Assembly (NCBI GenBank): GCA_000507305.1
Contig: DF240754.1
Location: 3,986-67,985, forward strand
DNA length: 64,000 bases
Source of the DNA: Breviolum minutum Mf 1.05b.01
Lineage: Eukaryota; Sar; Dinophyceae; Suessiales; Symbiodiniaceae
Reading direction: 5' to 3'
The notes under the pieces are model-generated. The model saw only the letters and a list, made by a program, of their open reading frames with translations. It had not been told where the DNA came from and did not search any database. The stretch's first letter is position 1, and every line of letters begins with the position of its first letter. Below, piece after piece: positions 51,263-60,969 of this stretch. The translations under genes and the position numbers were made by a program.

Positions 51263-51332
51263 TTCACGGAAGGAAGGAAACGGAAGGTTAACGGAAGGAA
51301 TGGTTCCGTCCAAAATGGGGAGTCGGCCGCAG

Positions 51333-51398
51333 GATTTTCTTGAAAGGGACACTAGGTATATGACTGCTTGTAGAAGGAAAGAAATCAGACGATTTTAG
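51333..51398 (+). CDS. short basic exon
   Basis: After GGCCGCAG reads DFLERDTRYMTACRRKEIRR and stops at 51396. The same frame is open upstream to 51141. Confidence 0.4.
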   Translation, partial: DFLERDTRYMTACRRKEIRRF

Positions 51399-51430
51399 TT
51401 GCTAAACTTCACTAGGCCCCCCAAAAATAA

Positions 51431-51754
51431 CTGGAATTCTTCCCTGAAAGAAACTCTGGAGAAATTCCCCGCAGCAGCATCGAATCGATTAGCTTCTCGA
51501 CTTATTTTTCACGAGAAACCTCTGATGGCCCTGGCCTTTTTTGCAGAGAAACCAAACCCCAAACTCCAAGTAACAGCTGAACAAAAATCCAACCTAGAAC
51601 CCAATTTTTGAAGGTCAACCCCCCAAAAAACAAGGCGTTTTTCAAACCAAAACAAGGGTCATTCCGGTCATTCCAGGTTTTTTGTACATCTTCCCGTAAA
51701 ATTGGCTCCCTGTCAATTCTGTCATTTCGTGCCCTTTTTGGGAGGGTTACTTGA
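51431..51754 (+). CDS. exon interrupted by a family P element
   Basis: Reads SSLKETLEKFPAAASNRL then ASRLIFHEKPLMALAFFA and KPNPKLQVTAEQKSN, then the P element 51594-51676. Removing it gives EQKSNVFCTSSRKIGSLS then ILSFRALFGRVT and a stop at 51752. GTAACA at 51570 is an alternative donor. Function unknown. Confidence 0.62.
51594..51676. mobile_element. family P element
   Basis: CTAGAACCCAATTTTTGAAGG at the left and GGTCATTCCAG at the right, with AACAAGGCG inside. It is in reverse orientation to the copy at 45556. Confidence 0.7.
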
Positions 51755-51813
51755 CCTCCAACGCTAGGTGATCAAAAGGTCAAGGGGTCATTGAATCACC
51801 TGGTCAACAAATT
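51747..51813. mobile_element. family I element, short copy
   Basis: Reads TTGACCTCCAACGCTAGGTG, then AAAAGGTCAAGG and ATTGAATCACCTGG. About half the normal length. Confidence 0.6.
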
Positions 51814-52035
51814 TACCAAACCTTTTGGGTTCCTGGTTTGTGTTTTCAACTGGAACCAAAGAACTTTAGCAATGCAAAAAATTGGTGGGAGGATTTCACT
51901 CGTATGACAATCGAAACTAAACAACGGAGAATCCAACATTTTGTAGATAAATTACCTAGTTGAAAAGAGGGATTTTGCATTTAGTATTAATAGGAGTCTA
52001 CTGTAGTAGGATGAATAGTTTACTACCATCAGTCA

Positions 52036-52158
52036 ATGATGGGATTTTCCAATCAGCGATGTTTCGAGTTCCAAAAAACGGGCCGGGCAGGATTTGGAAA
52101 GACGGTCCTCTCCAGCTTCTTCAAAAAGCTCTGTCCCAAGGTCCAGGAAATGGGGAGT
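52036..52158 (+). CDS. P-loop exon, putative NTPase
   Basis: Reads RCFEFQKTGRAGFGKTVL then SSFFKKLCPKVQEMG, followed by GTAAGC at 52159. GRAGFGKT fits the Walker A pattern GxxGxGKT/S, followed by hydrophobic and helix-forming residues as in NACHT or AAA type ATPases. No Walker B was found in this exon; the next open stretch (FITAASFTSWFLRDQQPR at 52300-52355) is not clearly related. Assignment to a specific NTPase family is not possible. Confidence 0.5.
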
Positions 52159-52159
52159 A

Positions 52160-52890
52160 AGCCAGAACAATGGACTCAGTGTTTTTCAGCCCCTGTCAAG
52201 ACTGTCTGCCAGGAACATGGGGTTTAATTACCAACCCCCACCACTCAGGTTACTCCTTCTCCAACAATGAATGTTGGAAGACTACAGGTAATCCAGGCAT
52301 ATTTATAACTGCTGCCAGCTTCACTTCGTGGTTCTTGAGGGACCAACAACCAAGAAACGATGCCATTGGGGTTTGTTACTTGTTCCGTCCTACCCAGATC
52401 CATTTGAGCCACAACGTTTGTATAGGACTACCCAGTTGGATGAGGTTTGTACTGAGCAACTATAAAATACCATAAGGATCAGTAACCAAAAGGATCTCTA
52501 GTAATCAACCAGTAGAATGGGGAAGTAACGAGTTTTGTTTGGTCAAGGCTCAAATCAGCTAATGATTAATTGGTGGTTTGGGGCCCGGTGCTTTGAGATT
52601 CTAAGGGTACCCTTAAGTAACACTCCCTTTCATAACAAAAAATCCCAGGAATCCAAACTACCGGGCCCCAAAACAAGCAATTAACATTTAGCTGATCATT
52701 TTTGTTTGAAAAAACAACATCCAACCCTTGAAGATGAATAGCTTGGGGATGATATTTCATTTTCCTCCATGACATGGGTTCCCCCAGACGTCCTTGAAAT
52801 CATCTATCAGCAACACCTCGGTAGATTCTCAGTAGTGAGAGGCGAGCTCTCAGATCATGGCAAGTTGTTACTGAACTGAACTAGGTTCGT
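52160..52890. other. possible further exon, then spacer
   Basis: 52170-52475 is open in one frame (PCQDCLPGTWGLITNPHH, SNNECWKTTGNPGIFITA). From 52480 on, an inverted pair with GGGGCCCGGTGCTTTGAG at 52580 and TACCGGGCCCCAAAAC at 52660 is seen; no gene. Confidence 0.35.
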
Positions 52891-52893
52891 CAT

Positions 52894-53230
<337 letters not shown>

Positions 53231-53575
53231 CTGGTGGTGGTTTGATGATTTTCGCTCCCTTTTTGTTTTGTGGATCTGCATCTTCCCCTCGGAGGATTTT
53301 ATGGGACATTTGAAGGAGTTAAAGTAGATGGCGCTTTCCACTCCCCAAAACGTGGATTAGTACTGTAAGGGACCATGATAAACTGGCCATCTACTTTCCA
53401 GGTGGTATATATATATATTCTATATGTATATGTTTGAACAAACAATACTGCTACCAAATATACCTTCAGATCCCCAATATTTCATAGATACCCCTACGGC
53501 CCTTCCTTCTTGCTTGTATCTAATATACCTTTAAAAGATCCCCAAGGATTTTCCGTCACCACAATGACATGATCC

Positions 53576-53716
53576 CGAAACATCCCTTCTCGTAGCTCCG
53601 AACTGGCAATTTTGGGGGACGTCCCGACCTACCTGGGGGAGGCCACCGGAAGACATCTGCGGATGTTTCACAATTGGGTCAAAGAATATGATCAATTGGA
53701 ATTGCTCAGAAGACAG
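53576..53716 (+). CDS. exon of unknown protein
   Basis: Reads RNIPSRSSELAILGDVPT then YLGEATGRHLRMFHNWVK and EYDQLELLRRQ, followed by GTGGCG at 53717. Forty-seven clean codons; amphipathic second half. Family not recognised. Confidence 0.65.
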
Positions 53717-54349
53717 GTGGCGTGTTGGAAGTGGCGAAAATGGTGAGATTCTTGAATGGTGATGATGGTGTAACTGGAGGATAGATGGTGATTATGGTGT
53801 AGAAATTGTGGGAGGGCAAAAGGATGTATATTGACCCACAAACGACCGAAACCACGAAGGGTCCCAGGGTGCCTTTTTGAAAAAGAGGCGACGATTTTTG
53901 ATGCATTTTTCAGGCAATCTTCAGGTTGGTGGTCTTAGAACCCTGCATATAACCATCCATAGACATCCCTGCACTAGATAGACCATTTTGGATGTGTTCC
54001 CCCTCCCAGCGATAGTCGCCACCGGCATGACGTTACATTTTTAGGTTCGGGGATCCTGAACTAAACCTTCATGTGGAGCATTTCTGGGAACGGGGACAAC
54101 CCAAAAGAATGTCCTACAATTTCCAGTATCTTTGAAATAGTAAATAGTCTTTTCGTCTGTGATCTTTTGCCGATGAGATAGTGTATCTACTTAGGGTGAT
54201 TACAGTGATTACATCATCATTTGACCAGATTCTGTCATTGCTGCATTGTTGAGGGAGGGGTTTTGGGGCTGTAATTTCCCAATTTCATGGGACTATTCTC
54301 TCCAAACAAGACACCTGGGTCACCTTGGTCCCATTCAAAATCAGATTTT
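53717..54349. other. no gene seen
   Basis: A GATGGTG-rich stretch at 53755-53800; otherwise short frames only. Confidence 0.4.
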
Positions 54350-54514
54350 GTTCAGGCTTCGTTCTTTCCCGATCGAGAAAATCCACCAGGGGCAGAAAAG
54401 ATCATCTTTTGGAGATTAAAAAGTTACACCCGTGGCGAAAGGATCGATGGTGATAGCCACTCCCAAGTTCGGTGGCAAAAAGTTTTTTGGGCCATGATAA
54501 AACCCAATACATGA
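54350..54514 (+). CDS. exon of unknown protein
   Basis: After TTTGTTCAG reads ASFFPDRENPPGAEKIIF then WRLKSYTRGERIDGDSHS and QVRWQKVFWAMIKPNT, stop at 54512. Mixed charged and aromatic; no family recognised. Confidence 0.5.
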   Translation, partial: VQASFFPDRENPPGAEKIIFWRLKSYTRGERIDGDSHSQVRWQKVFWAMIKPNT

Positions 54515-54912
54515 CAGTGGGGATGGCCATCAAAAAAATACTTTCCAGGTGGTTTGGCTGTATCTCCAAGAATTATGGTTCAGTGGAAATTGGCTACTTT
54601 TTGAAAAGTAACTACTATTGAGCAATGCAAGAAACCCTGGTTGGTTAGGTTATCTAGGGGATGATACTATCCAGTTACATAGGGATTATATATAATAAGC
54701 CATCGTAAGGATGCCTATTAAACAACCAGAATTGAATGGAAAGTAATGCAGTTTTTTTGTTTGTGGGTACTATTGAAGATACATCCATCATCCATTTTTC
54801 ACTGAACCATGAAGCCATGGGAGGACGGGTAACAAGGTTGTATCACCAGTTCCATGAGAAATAGCACCGCATATTAGTGAGTCACCGTAACATGATTGAT
54901 AAGTTAGTATAT

Positions 54913-55013
54913 GGGTGTTTCCAAAAATAGTGGTACCCCAAAATGGATGGTTTATAATGGAAAACCCTATTAAAATGGATGATTTGGGGGTACCACTATT
55001 TTCGAAAACCCCC
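54913..55013. mobile_element. family G element with ATAT duplication
   Basis: GGGTGTTTCCAAAAATAGTGG and CCACTATTTTCGAAAACCCCC ends; ATAT at 54909-54912 and 55014-55017. Confidence 0.87.
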
Positions 55014-55230
55014 ATATGTGGTTAGGTGTTCATTGGGGGGGGAGTTGGTATATCAACAGTGGGTAAAAACTAAGATGGAACCTTTTCAAAGAACCAACAA
55101 AGAGTCAAATCACACTGAACCGAAAGCTCCATGACAACATGGGGTTTACTAAACCGTTAGTTTTGCAGGGAGTGGAATTCCCATTTTTTGGAGTTCCCCC
55201 CCAAAAAAACCGATGAACGACCAACAAAAA

Positions 55231-55280
55231 CTGGGTGGTGGTTTCAAACATTTCTTATTTTCACCCCGAAACTTGGGGAA
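55231..55280 (+). mobile_element. family H left half
   Basis: TGGGTGGTGGTTTCAAACATT and CACCCC-AAACTTGGGGAAGAT; no right end. Confidence 0.6.
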
Positions 55281-55360
55281 GATTTCCAAAACCAGAAAAA
55301 GACGTCCCCCCAAAAACGCCACCTAACCCGACGCGGTAAAGCCTTGCTGGCTGGCTATAG

Positions 55361-55498
55361 GCGTATGTGGCTCGGCAGCAACTCCACAGCTTTGTTGTCT
55401 ACTGCAATCGTCCTCGGCTTCCAGCGGAAGTGCGGAGAGATTTGTTGAATGAACCTGGGCGCCTCTCCTACTTTGATGAGGAGGTCTTGAAACTGAAA
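55361..55498 (+). CDS. exon, weak resemblance to a channel C-linker
   Basis: After CTGGCTATAG reads AYVARQQLHSFVVYCNRP then RLPAEVRRDLLNEPGRLS and YFDEEVLKLK. The spacing Y, LP, R and FDEE-VL recalls the C-linker of HCN/KCNH channels, where a helix with LP precedes FDE. This is pattern memory only. An overlapping frame (RGKALLAGYRRMWLGSNS) is open as well. Confidence 0.5.
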
Positions 55499-55856
55499 AA
55501 AAAACATGGGGGTGAACAACATGGTAGGTAGGAAAACGGGGTAAAAACCATGGGTTTTTTCATGTCTTGAAAATTAGGGGTCACGACATCCAATAAGGCT
55601 TTCATATTTCGAAAAATGACGCATCCGGGACTCCCGAGGATTTGGGGGTTCTGTAGGTTTTGTAGTCCCGCATATGGAAGCTGAACATGCTACCTGAGTT
55701 TATTTTTCATGTGCATTGTGAAACTTTACGAAACCTACCTGTAGAAAATTGGAAAGCAAAAGGCACACAGCGGATGTTTTTTTTTTAAAGGCAACAGGGC
55801 AATATCTTGAGGTTGCTGATTTTGGGATGGCAAGAGTTGCAAAGGAAACAATGCCA

Positions 55857-55960
55857 TTCCTGGTGATGCAAAGTGACCTTTTTGGGATGGTCAAGTGACC
55901 CTTTGAAGGGGTTAAGTGACCTCCAACTATGGGATGACAAGGTCACTTTGAATCACCTGG
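55857..55960. mobile_element. family I element
   Basis: CCTGGTGATGCAAAGTGACC at the left, AAGGTCACTTTGAATCACCTGG at the right, AAGTGACCTCCAAC within. Confidence 0.75.
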
Positions 55961-55983
55961 TTCCTGGCTTTTTTTTTTTTCAG

Positions 55984-56088
55984 TTCCATCCCTTTTTTGC
56001 CGTCCCGGCAGCTTCGGGGACTGCGCGAGGCGAGTTCGTTGTGAAATCTTATCCAAATTCACCGTGCCAACATGGCGACAAAGATGAT
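55984..56088 (+). CDS. exon, two frames open
   Basis: After TTTTTTTTTCAG, directly behind a family I element. One frame reads PSLFCRPGSFGDCARRVR then CEILSKFTVPTWRQR and stops at 56085. The other reads FAVPAASGTARGEFVVKS then YPNSPCQHGDKDDLV. Both are coding-like. Confidence 0.45.
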
Positions 56089-56224
56089 TTGGTTCATCAC
56101 AGAACTTGGAATTTTTAGCAAAGGACCCAAGGTTTACAAAGTTTCATGCTTATTTAATAAACCAGGAGCCCTTTAAAAGGGGATATACACCCAATAAATA
56201 CCCACCTGATATTTTCGGTGTTTT

Positions 56225-56391
56225 TTCGGTGTCAAAGAATCTACCTTCGCGGGCCTCGTGGGCCTTGGGGCCAGGATTATTTGCAAGCCTGCACACCACC
56301 GGAGTTCCGCCCCTTCATTGGTCATCCCTTAGTAGATGCTGTTTTCACAGAGATGTTGGAGAAGCATTGTGCACACAAGGCGCCAATTTAG
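56225..56391 (+). CDS. exon of unknown protein
   Basis: Reads IYLRGPRGPWGQDYLQAC then TPPEFRPFIGHPLVDAVF and TEMLEKHCAHKAPI, stop at 56389. Very coding-like. The start is uncertain; the frame is open from about 56218. Family not recognised. Confidence 0.62.
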
Positions 56392-56394
56392 GGA

Positions 56395-57000
56395 GTTGAG
56401 AAAATTTGTTTCGGGGGTTATGACAAGTGGGTTTTTTGGTACATTTGTGGACTGCGAAATTTGGAATCTTTCTTTTTTGTTGGGGGGTGATCATCAAAAA
56501 AAATTGCACTCAAACTTTGCTAAAGATTTGGGGATAGGTTGGAGCACCACCAAGGGGTCAATGGAGAGTGCTTCCAGAGAAATGGGTCACTTCTCTGTTG
56601 GGGGCGCTTTTTTCACTGGAAAAATTGTATGAGATTTTCTGAGCAAAAATGGGAAGGATAAAAACAAACACCGTGTGTGGAGCTTTTTTACTCCAACATT
56701 TTCCGTCCTACAAATTTTTTCTTGTACTTGGAGGATCATCCCAGGACTTGTAAGTGGTCGGGATCACCCCCATTTATAAAGCATTTTTGGGTCATTTGGA
56801 AGGGGTTCCGCAACCCAAGCCTATTTCTTTAGGGACAACACTAGATAACCATGTTTATGAAAACCCAGTGAAACGAGTCCTGGGATGATCCTTCAAAAAG
56901 TAGGAAGACCAGCTTCGCCCACAGACTTGATCGGATGGCGCACGCAAAAAGGCACCCATGTGCACTTTCCACGAGGCGAAAAACAACCCAAAGTATATTT
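56395..57000 (+). CDS. exons around a family A element
   Basis: A frame from 56395 reads FVSGVMTSGFFGTFVDCE, FLLGGDHQKKLHSNFAKD and MGHFSVGGAFFTGKI, ending at GTATGA (56627). After the A element, AAAAAGTAG at 56895-56903 acts as acceptor for VGRPASPTDLIGWRTQKG then THVHFPRGEKQPKVYLK. If spliced, the A element is the 3' part of the intron. Confidence 0.5.
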
Positions 57001-57075
57001 GAAGGGATCATCCCAGGACTATAGTTCCAGAGGTTTTCATAACCATGGTTTCCTCGTTGGCAAGTCCCCCTAAGG
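56727..57075. mobile_element. family A element and an inverted partial copy
   Basis: 56727-56900 is a long A copy, CTTGGAGGATCATCCCAGG to CCTGGGATGATCCTTCAAAAAG, TA at 56725 and 56901. 57001-57062 (GAAGGGATCATCCCAGGACT, GGTTTTCATAACCATGG) is the reverse complement of its right half, so a fragment was copied in inverse order on the far side of the exon. Confidence 0.75.
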
Positions 57076-57404
57076 AAATGGCATGTCCCCAGAAAGCCAA
57101 GAAGTTGAAACCCTTGAGGGGAACAAAAACTTTGTTGAGAGATTCCAGCTGAAGTCTACCAAAAAAATTGTAATTTTTATTAATTTTTGGTTGTTTCTTT
57201 TTTGCAATTTTTCGATTTAGGGATGCTGAAGCTAAAGAAATCAAGATGTTAGTCACCTTTGGTATTAAAGCTCCACATTCTAATGACCCTTGATCTAAGT
57301 CGGCTAAGTCAATATGACGGCGGGTGTCTTGGTGAGGGTGGCTTCCATCCACTTCAGGAATTTGTAGATTTTTATTTTTCTTTTGAATACTGATTAGAGA
57401 CATA

Positions 57405-57527
57405 GATGTTGATGACTGAAATCCGGCGATCACCAGTTGAGGGAAAGGTAATTTCTCCCGTGATTTATCAAGGTTTTAGTATACATCCCAGGTGGTGATC
57501 GCCGGATTTGATTTCTTCCATCAGCAG
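57405..57527. mobile_element. family D element
   Basis: ATGTTGATGACTGAAATCCGG and CCGGATTTGATTTCTTCCATCAGCAG ends; the inner words GGCGATCACCAGTTGAGG and GTGGTGATCGCC are inverse. TA at both sides. Confidence 0.75.
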
Positions 57528-57534
57528 TATCGCA

Positions 57535-57790
57535 GCTTCAAAATTTCTTGACCCTTTCAAAATGGGTGTTTCCAAAAATGGGGGTACCCCAAAATGAATG
57601 GTTTATAGTGGAAAACCCTATCAAAATCGATGATTTGGGGGTACCACCATTTTTGGAAACACCCAAATTGATAAGTTGGAAAAACACCACAAAGCTTTAT
57701 CCACATCGAACTCCCTCTCCGTCGAAATCTCACCACATGGACATGACCGGGGCCCTCCGTGGAAACCTCCGGGTCCCCGGGGGAAAAACC
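57535..57790 (+). CDS. exon interrupted by a family G element
   Basis: After TATCGCAG reads SKFLDPFK, meets the G element, and with it and one AAAT removed gives SKFLDPFKIDKLEKHHKA then LSTSNSLSVEISPHGHDR and a proline-rich stretch. The 105 nt removed keep a multiple of three. A second frame is partly open. Function unknown. Confidence 0.6.
57564..57664. mobile_element. family G element with AAAT duplication
   Basis: GGGTGTTTCCAAAAATGGGGG and CCACCATTTTTGGAAACACCC ends, AAAT at 57560-57563 and 57665-57668. Confidence 0.88.
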
Positions 57791-57825
57791 CTCCGGATTT
57801 TTCCATCGATTTGTCACGTCTGGTT

Positions 57826-57956
57826 GACCCTGTCGGGTCTTTTCCCCATCGACCTTGGCCACCACGAAGCTGCAGGAAGAGAAGATTCGTCGGATGCAAC
57901 GGCTATACCTTCCCACTCCAAGCCCACCAGAGATGACCCAGGAGATTATCAGATAG
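57826..57956 (+). CDS. helical exon of unknown protein
   Basis: Reads RVFSPSTLATTKLQEEKI then RRMQRLYLPTPSPPEMTQ and EIIR, stop at 57954. Lies in another frame than the exon before it, so an intron or a break lies between them. Family not recognised. Confidence 0.58.
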
Positions 57957-58133
57957 TTTTCAAAAGAGGGGCAGGAGTTTTTCGTGTCAGTTGTGACACC
58001 CCCAAAAATTTGAAGGGTTGGCAATTAATCAGTTGTGATTACATTGAGCCCATATGTACTGTAGAGATTGTGTATGTTTGTTATTGTTTGTATACCTGTA
58101 CTATATAATCATTTGTGTATTTGAACATATAAA

Positions 58134-58223
58134 CACCTAGCACCCAAATGACCCGTGTTTTGATCAGAAAAGGCCTTGTTTTGGAGGGTTGAAGCCCAAA
58201 AATAGAGGACAAATAGGTTCCAG
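58134..58223. mobile_element. family P element providing an acceptor
   Basis: CTAGCACCCAAATGACC and AGGACAAATAGGTTCCAG in worn inverse, GGCCTTGTTTTGGAGGG inside. Its right end CCAG borders the next exon. Confidence 0.72.
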
Positions 58224-58330
58224 GTACATGGAGACAGCCAGGACATGTTGGATACAAACTTTACACCCTGGGTCATTCTCAACGAGATCAGATCCAAGTT
58301 AGCCAGCATGGGAATTGTTTTTTTTTTCTC
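58224..58330 (+). CDS. exon of unknown protein
   Basis: Directly after GGTTCCAG: VHGDSQDMLDTNFTPWVI then LNEIRSKLASMGI, followed by T-rich DNA and a worn B element. Clear coding composition. Confidence 0.62.
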
Positions 58331-58333
58331 TTA

Positions 58334-58498
58334 CAAAGCGGGCCCAAAAAAAACAGTTATTTCAGTAGAGGCCCATGTCGCTCACCTTATGTCGGGGGTG
58401 GAATTTTTTTCACTCCAGGGTTTCCCCATTTCTTCTTGGGCCATTTACAGGGCTTGCCCGTTTACTCCCGTTTCTAATGATTGTAGAGGCCCATCTTG
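58334..58498. mobile_element. family B element, strongly worn
   Basis: CAAAGCGGGCCCAAAAAAAAC at the left and GTAGAGGCCCATCTTG at the right, with TA at both sides. Confidence 0.6.
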
Positions 58499-58536
58499 TA
58501 ACAGGAACGCCTTTCTTCTGCAAAGGGTATACAGGT

Positions 58537-58680
58537 ATACCTGGGTCAAGCTTCATCGCGACCATTCACCGAAAAGGTTGGGACTTCCCACAACAAGTAT
58601 GGTGATTGTAAGGGAATCTCCAAATGCCCTTAATTTAGGTTTAGTGATGTTGAGTGATTGTAGTAATTTGCTGAGATAAA
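58537..58680. repeat. family Q-related sequence
   Basis: GTGATTGTAAGGGAATCTCCAAATG and TTAATTTAGGTTTAGTGATG match the interior of the Q copies at 3649 and 39240. Confidence 0.5.
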
Positions 58681-58785
58681 ATCTCCTAATGTCGTAATTT
58701 AGTAATTGTAGGTTTTACAATCAACCCTTGTCGTAGTGAAGCAACTGGAGCTCAGATGATATAGTATGCTGCTGCTACTTGTTGG

Positions 58786-58945
58786 CTAATGGCAGCTAGG
58801 TAACCGGTTAGTAAGTTGGGTTATAACATAACTTCAGGGTATGTGTGGACTTATTAAAAAAAGTATACAGGGGTTAAGTTTAGTTACTGTAGTTTAGTTA
58901 TTAACCCAACTAATAACGATCATTACTAAGTACCATGTCAAGCCA
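58786..58945. mobile_element. family M-related inverted repeat
   Basis: GGTTAGTAAGTTGGGTTATAAC and GTTATTAACCCAACTAATAACG are inverse; ends TTGGCTAATGGCAGC and GTCAAGCCAC are weak. Confidence 0.5.
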
Positions 58946-59018
58946 CAAGTACACTCACTCCTTTTGAGAAGTGGAATTCGGAAATCTGAGCAAAACTTGA
59001 GCCCTTAAAAACTGCGGG

Positions 59019-59112
59019 TGGTGGTTTCAAATGTGTTTTATTTTCAACTTGGGGAAATGATCGAATTTGACTATATAATATTTTTGAGACGGGTTAGTCA
59101 AAAACCACCAAC
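59019..59112. mobile_element. family H element
   Basis: GGGTGGTGGTTTCAAATGTG to GTCAAAAACCACCAACTAG. Confidence 0.75.
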
Positions 59113-59124
59113 TAGAAAAGGTTG

Positions 59125-59190
59125 TGGTTGGTTGGTTGGTTGGTTGGTTGGTTGGTTGGTTGGTTGGTTGGTTGGTTGGTTGGTTGGTTG
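59125..59190 (+). repeat. (GGTT)n microsatellite
   Basis: About 16 GGTT units, followed by ATTTTTAG and the next exon. Confidence 0.95.
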
Positions 59191-59198
59191 ATTTTTAG

Positions 59199-59457
59199 GA
59201 CGGAGCCTTGGTTGGAGAAAAGCGGGACCCGATTCTTGGAGCTTGATTTTATGTCTATTTTTTGGCCGTGCAAAACAGCCGTAAAACAGCTGGAATTTCC
59301 CAGCCAAAATGCGATGGAAAGTGAACTTTCCATATCAACGCCCCTAAAACCAGCCATTCAGTTGCCTCAACCCCAAATGGGGTACTTTCCGCCTATGTTT
59401 TCTAGGTACTTGAATTATTACCCCCAAAACTTTCCAAGGTCTCTTCCTCCATCATGA
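59199..59457 (+). CDS. likely terminal exon of unknown protein
   Basis: After GATTTTTAG the frame reads [18 protein letters not shown] then [54 protein letters not shown] and [13 protein letters not shown] with a stop at 59455. 85 codons open; the proline-rich tail looks disordered. Family not recognised. Confidence 0.58.
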
Positions 59458-59619
59458 GCTGTTTGAAGTTAAACCCAAAGGTTTTCCTTTAAGGCCAGGA
59501 ATTTTCCAAAACGGCTTTTTTCGACAAAAAACACCAAAACGGCTCCAGGAAGTTGTGAAGAAACGTGTGGATGCAACAACATGGCGACGGTGGAATGAGG
59601 TTCCCGGAAAAATGATCAG

Positions 59620-59737
59620 CTGGCAATTCTGCGAACGTGACCTTGTTTGGGATGGTGAAAACGTGACCTTTTGGAAAGGTTGTTGGTGACCTCCAACGTT
59701 TGGGGATCAAAAGGGTCACGGTCATTGAATCACCTGG
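59620..59737. mobile_element. family I element, reverse orientation
   Basis: CTGGCAATTCTGCGAACGTG at the left and GTCATTGAATCACCTGG at the right; GTGACCTCCAACGTTTGG inside. Confidence 0.8.
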
Positions 59738-60340
59738 CAGTTTTTTAAAAAAGCTGATCCGGGTATGTTGGAGAACTTTTTTTTGGGGGGCAGAATTGCC
59801 AGTCACGAATGATTTGGTTCAAGGGTGACTTCCAGGGGTACAAAATGACCCCCCTAACTAGTCATAAATCAAGATTTTATCTTCCAAAAATGGCCAGCAA
59901 ATCAAGGGGTAGCTGAGTAGCTGGGGTATAAATCACCCCCATTTTCGAGGAGTCCAATTGGGCCCCCGGAAATTTTTGGGCCCATTTTTCGGGTGGGGAT
60001 CTCATGGAAACAAACAGCCGTGATTGTTCGATGCAGGTCTTCGATCTCCTAGATGCGGAAGATGCGACCAAGGCTGGCACAAGAAAAGATGGGTTCCGAG
60101 CTTTTTTATCAAGGGGGGCAAAACGTAAAAACAAAGGAAACTTCTAAACCACCTTCAAACTTGAAAAACATCCTCCCGGAATTCCTGGAGTTTGGGTAGT
60201 TTCCCCGTCAAAAAGAGATTTTTTTTAACTCCTGATTTTTTTGGGGGAGTTTTGGGAGTTTTGTGTTTTTTTTTGTTGTTGGTTTTCGTTTCCACCCAGA
60301 GTTTTGAACAAGACGTTTCTTCGCAGCATGTTTCTTCGCA
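59738..60340. other. no firm gene
   Basis: 59850-59950 has an inverted feel (TGACCCCCCTAACTAG) but no clear partner; T-rich tract at 60220-60290 precedes the next exon. Confidence 0.35.
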
Positions 60341-60478
60341 GAGGAGCAGATGGTGAAGACGCGTTTGCTTCCGCCAGATTCAGTGGACTTTATCCTTCGC
60401 GTGGTTTGCGAAGGGTCTGGAGCGCCAACAGAGGAGAATCTCCTTTTCAGCAGGTTGGGCCGATGGGGGATGAGATAA
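60341..60478 (+). CDS. exon of unknown protein
   Basis: After TTTCTTCGCAG reads EEQMVKTRLLPPDSVDFI then LRVVCEGSGAPTEENLLF and SRLGRWGMR, stop at 60476. An overlapping frame (GEDAFASARFSGLYPSRG) is open too but less convincing. Family not recognised. Confidence 0.6.
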   Translation, partial: EEQMVKTRLLPPDSVDFILRVVCEGSGAPTEENLLFSRLGRWGMR

Positions 60479-60556
60479 TCAAAGATGGGGGGGGGAAGAA
60501 ACATCTTCGTAACTTTTTGGGTGGAAACAATGCATCAATTGGTTGGAACTTGATTC

Positions 60557-60675
60557 ATGGCTAGTCAACCTACCCCCCCAGACATAAGGGTTTAGCGAGG
60601 CCTTATTCAGGAAAACCAATGGTTAATAAGCCTTTGTAATGCCTTATTTCTTGGGGGGTGGGAGGGACCAGCCAT
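60557..60675. mobile_element. family J element
   Basis: ATGGCTAGTCAACCTACCCC and GGGTGGGAGGGACCAGCCAT ends; GGCCTTATTCAGG and AAGCCTTTG inside. Confidence 0.75.
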
Positions 60676-60804
60676 AAATGATGGGTTTGAAGTTTCAAAG
60701 ATGTTCAGTTTTGGCAGATGTTCACCCTTCTTTGCGGAAGATGAATCCAAATTCATGAGGATAAGTCAGCATAGTTTTCAGATGGGTGGTTCAAACCACT
60801 AAGT

Positions 60805-60969
60805 CTAAGTGGAAAAACAATACACCGCCCCTGGAAGAGGAACAACATTTAGAAACCCACCATTTTTTGGTTCCATGTTAGTTTTTGGAGTGTATATCTT
60901 GGAACATCAGCTACATTCAATGAAGACAAACTCCTGGTAATGCATCGTTGCAATCCGTTCACGTCTTGA
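60805..60969 (+). CDS. exon interrupted by a family E element
   Basis: Reads LSGKT, meets the E element, and with it and one TA removed gives LSGKTIYLGTSATFNEDK then LLVMHRCNPFTS, stop at 60967. A donor-like GTAATG lies at 60937. Short upstream part, so moderate confidence. Confidence 0.5.
60823..60892. mobile_element. family E element, shortest copy
   Basis: CACCGCCCCTGGAAGAGGAAC and GGTTCCATGTTAGTTTTTGGAGTG, TA at 60821 and 60893; 70 bp. Confidence 0.75.

Noticed and set aside
59098..59357. NQPT repeat protein on the minus strand
   Set aside because: Translation of the (GGTT)n microsatellite.
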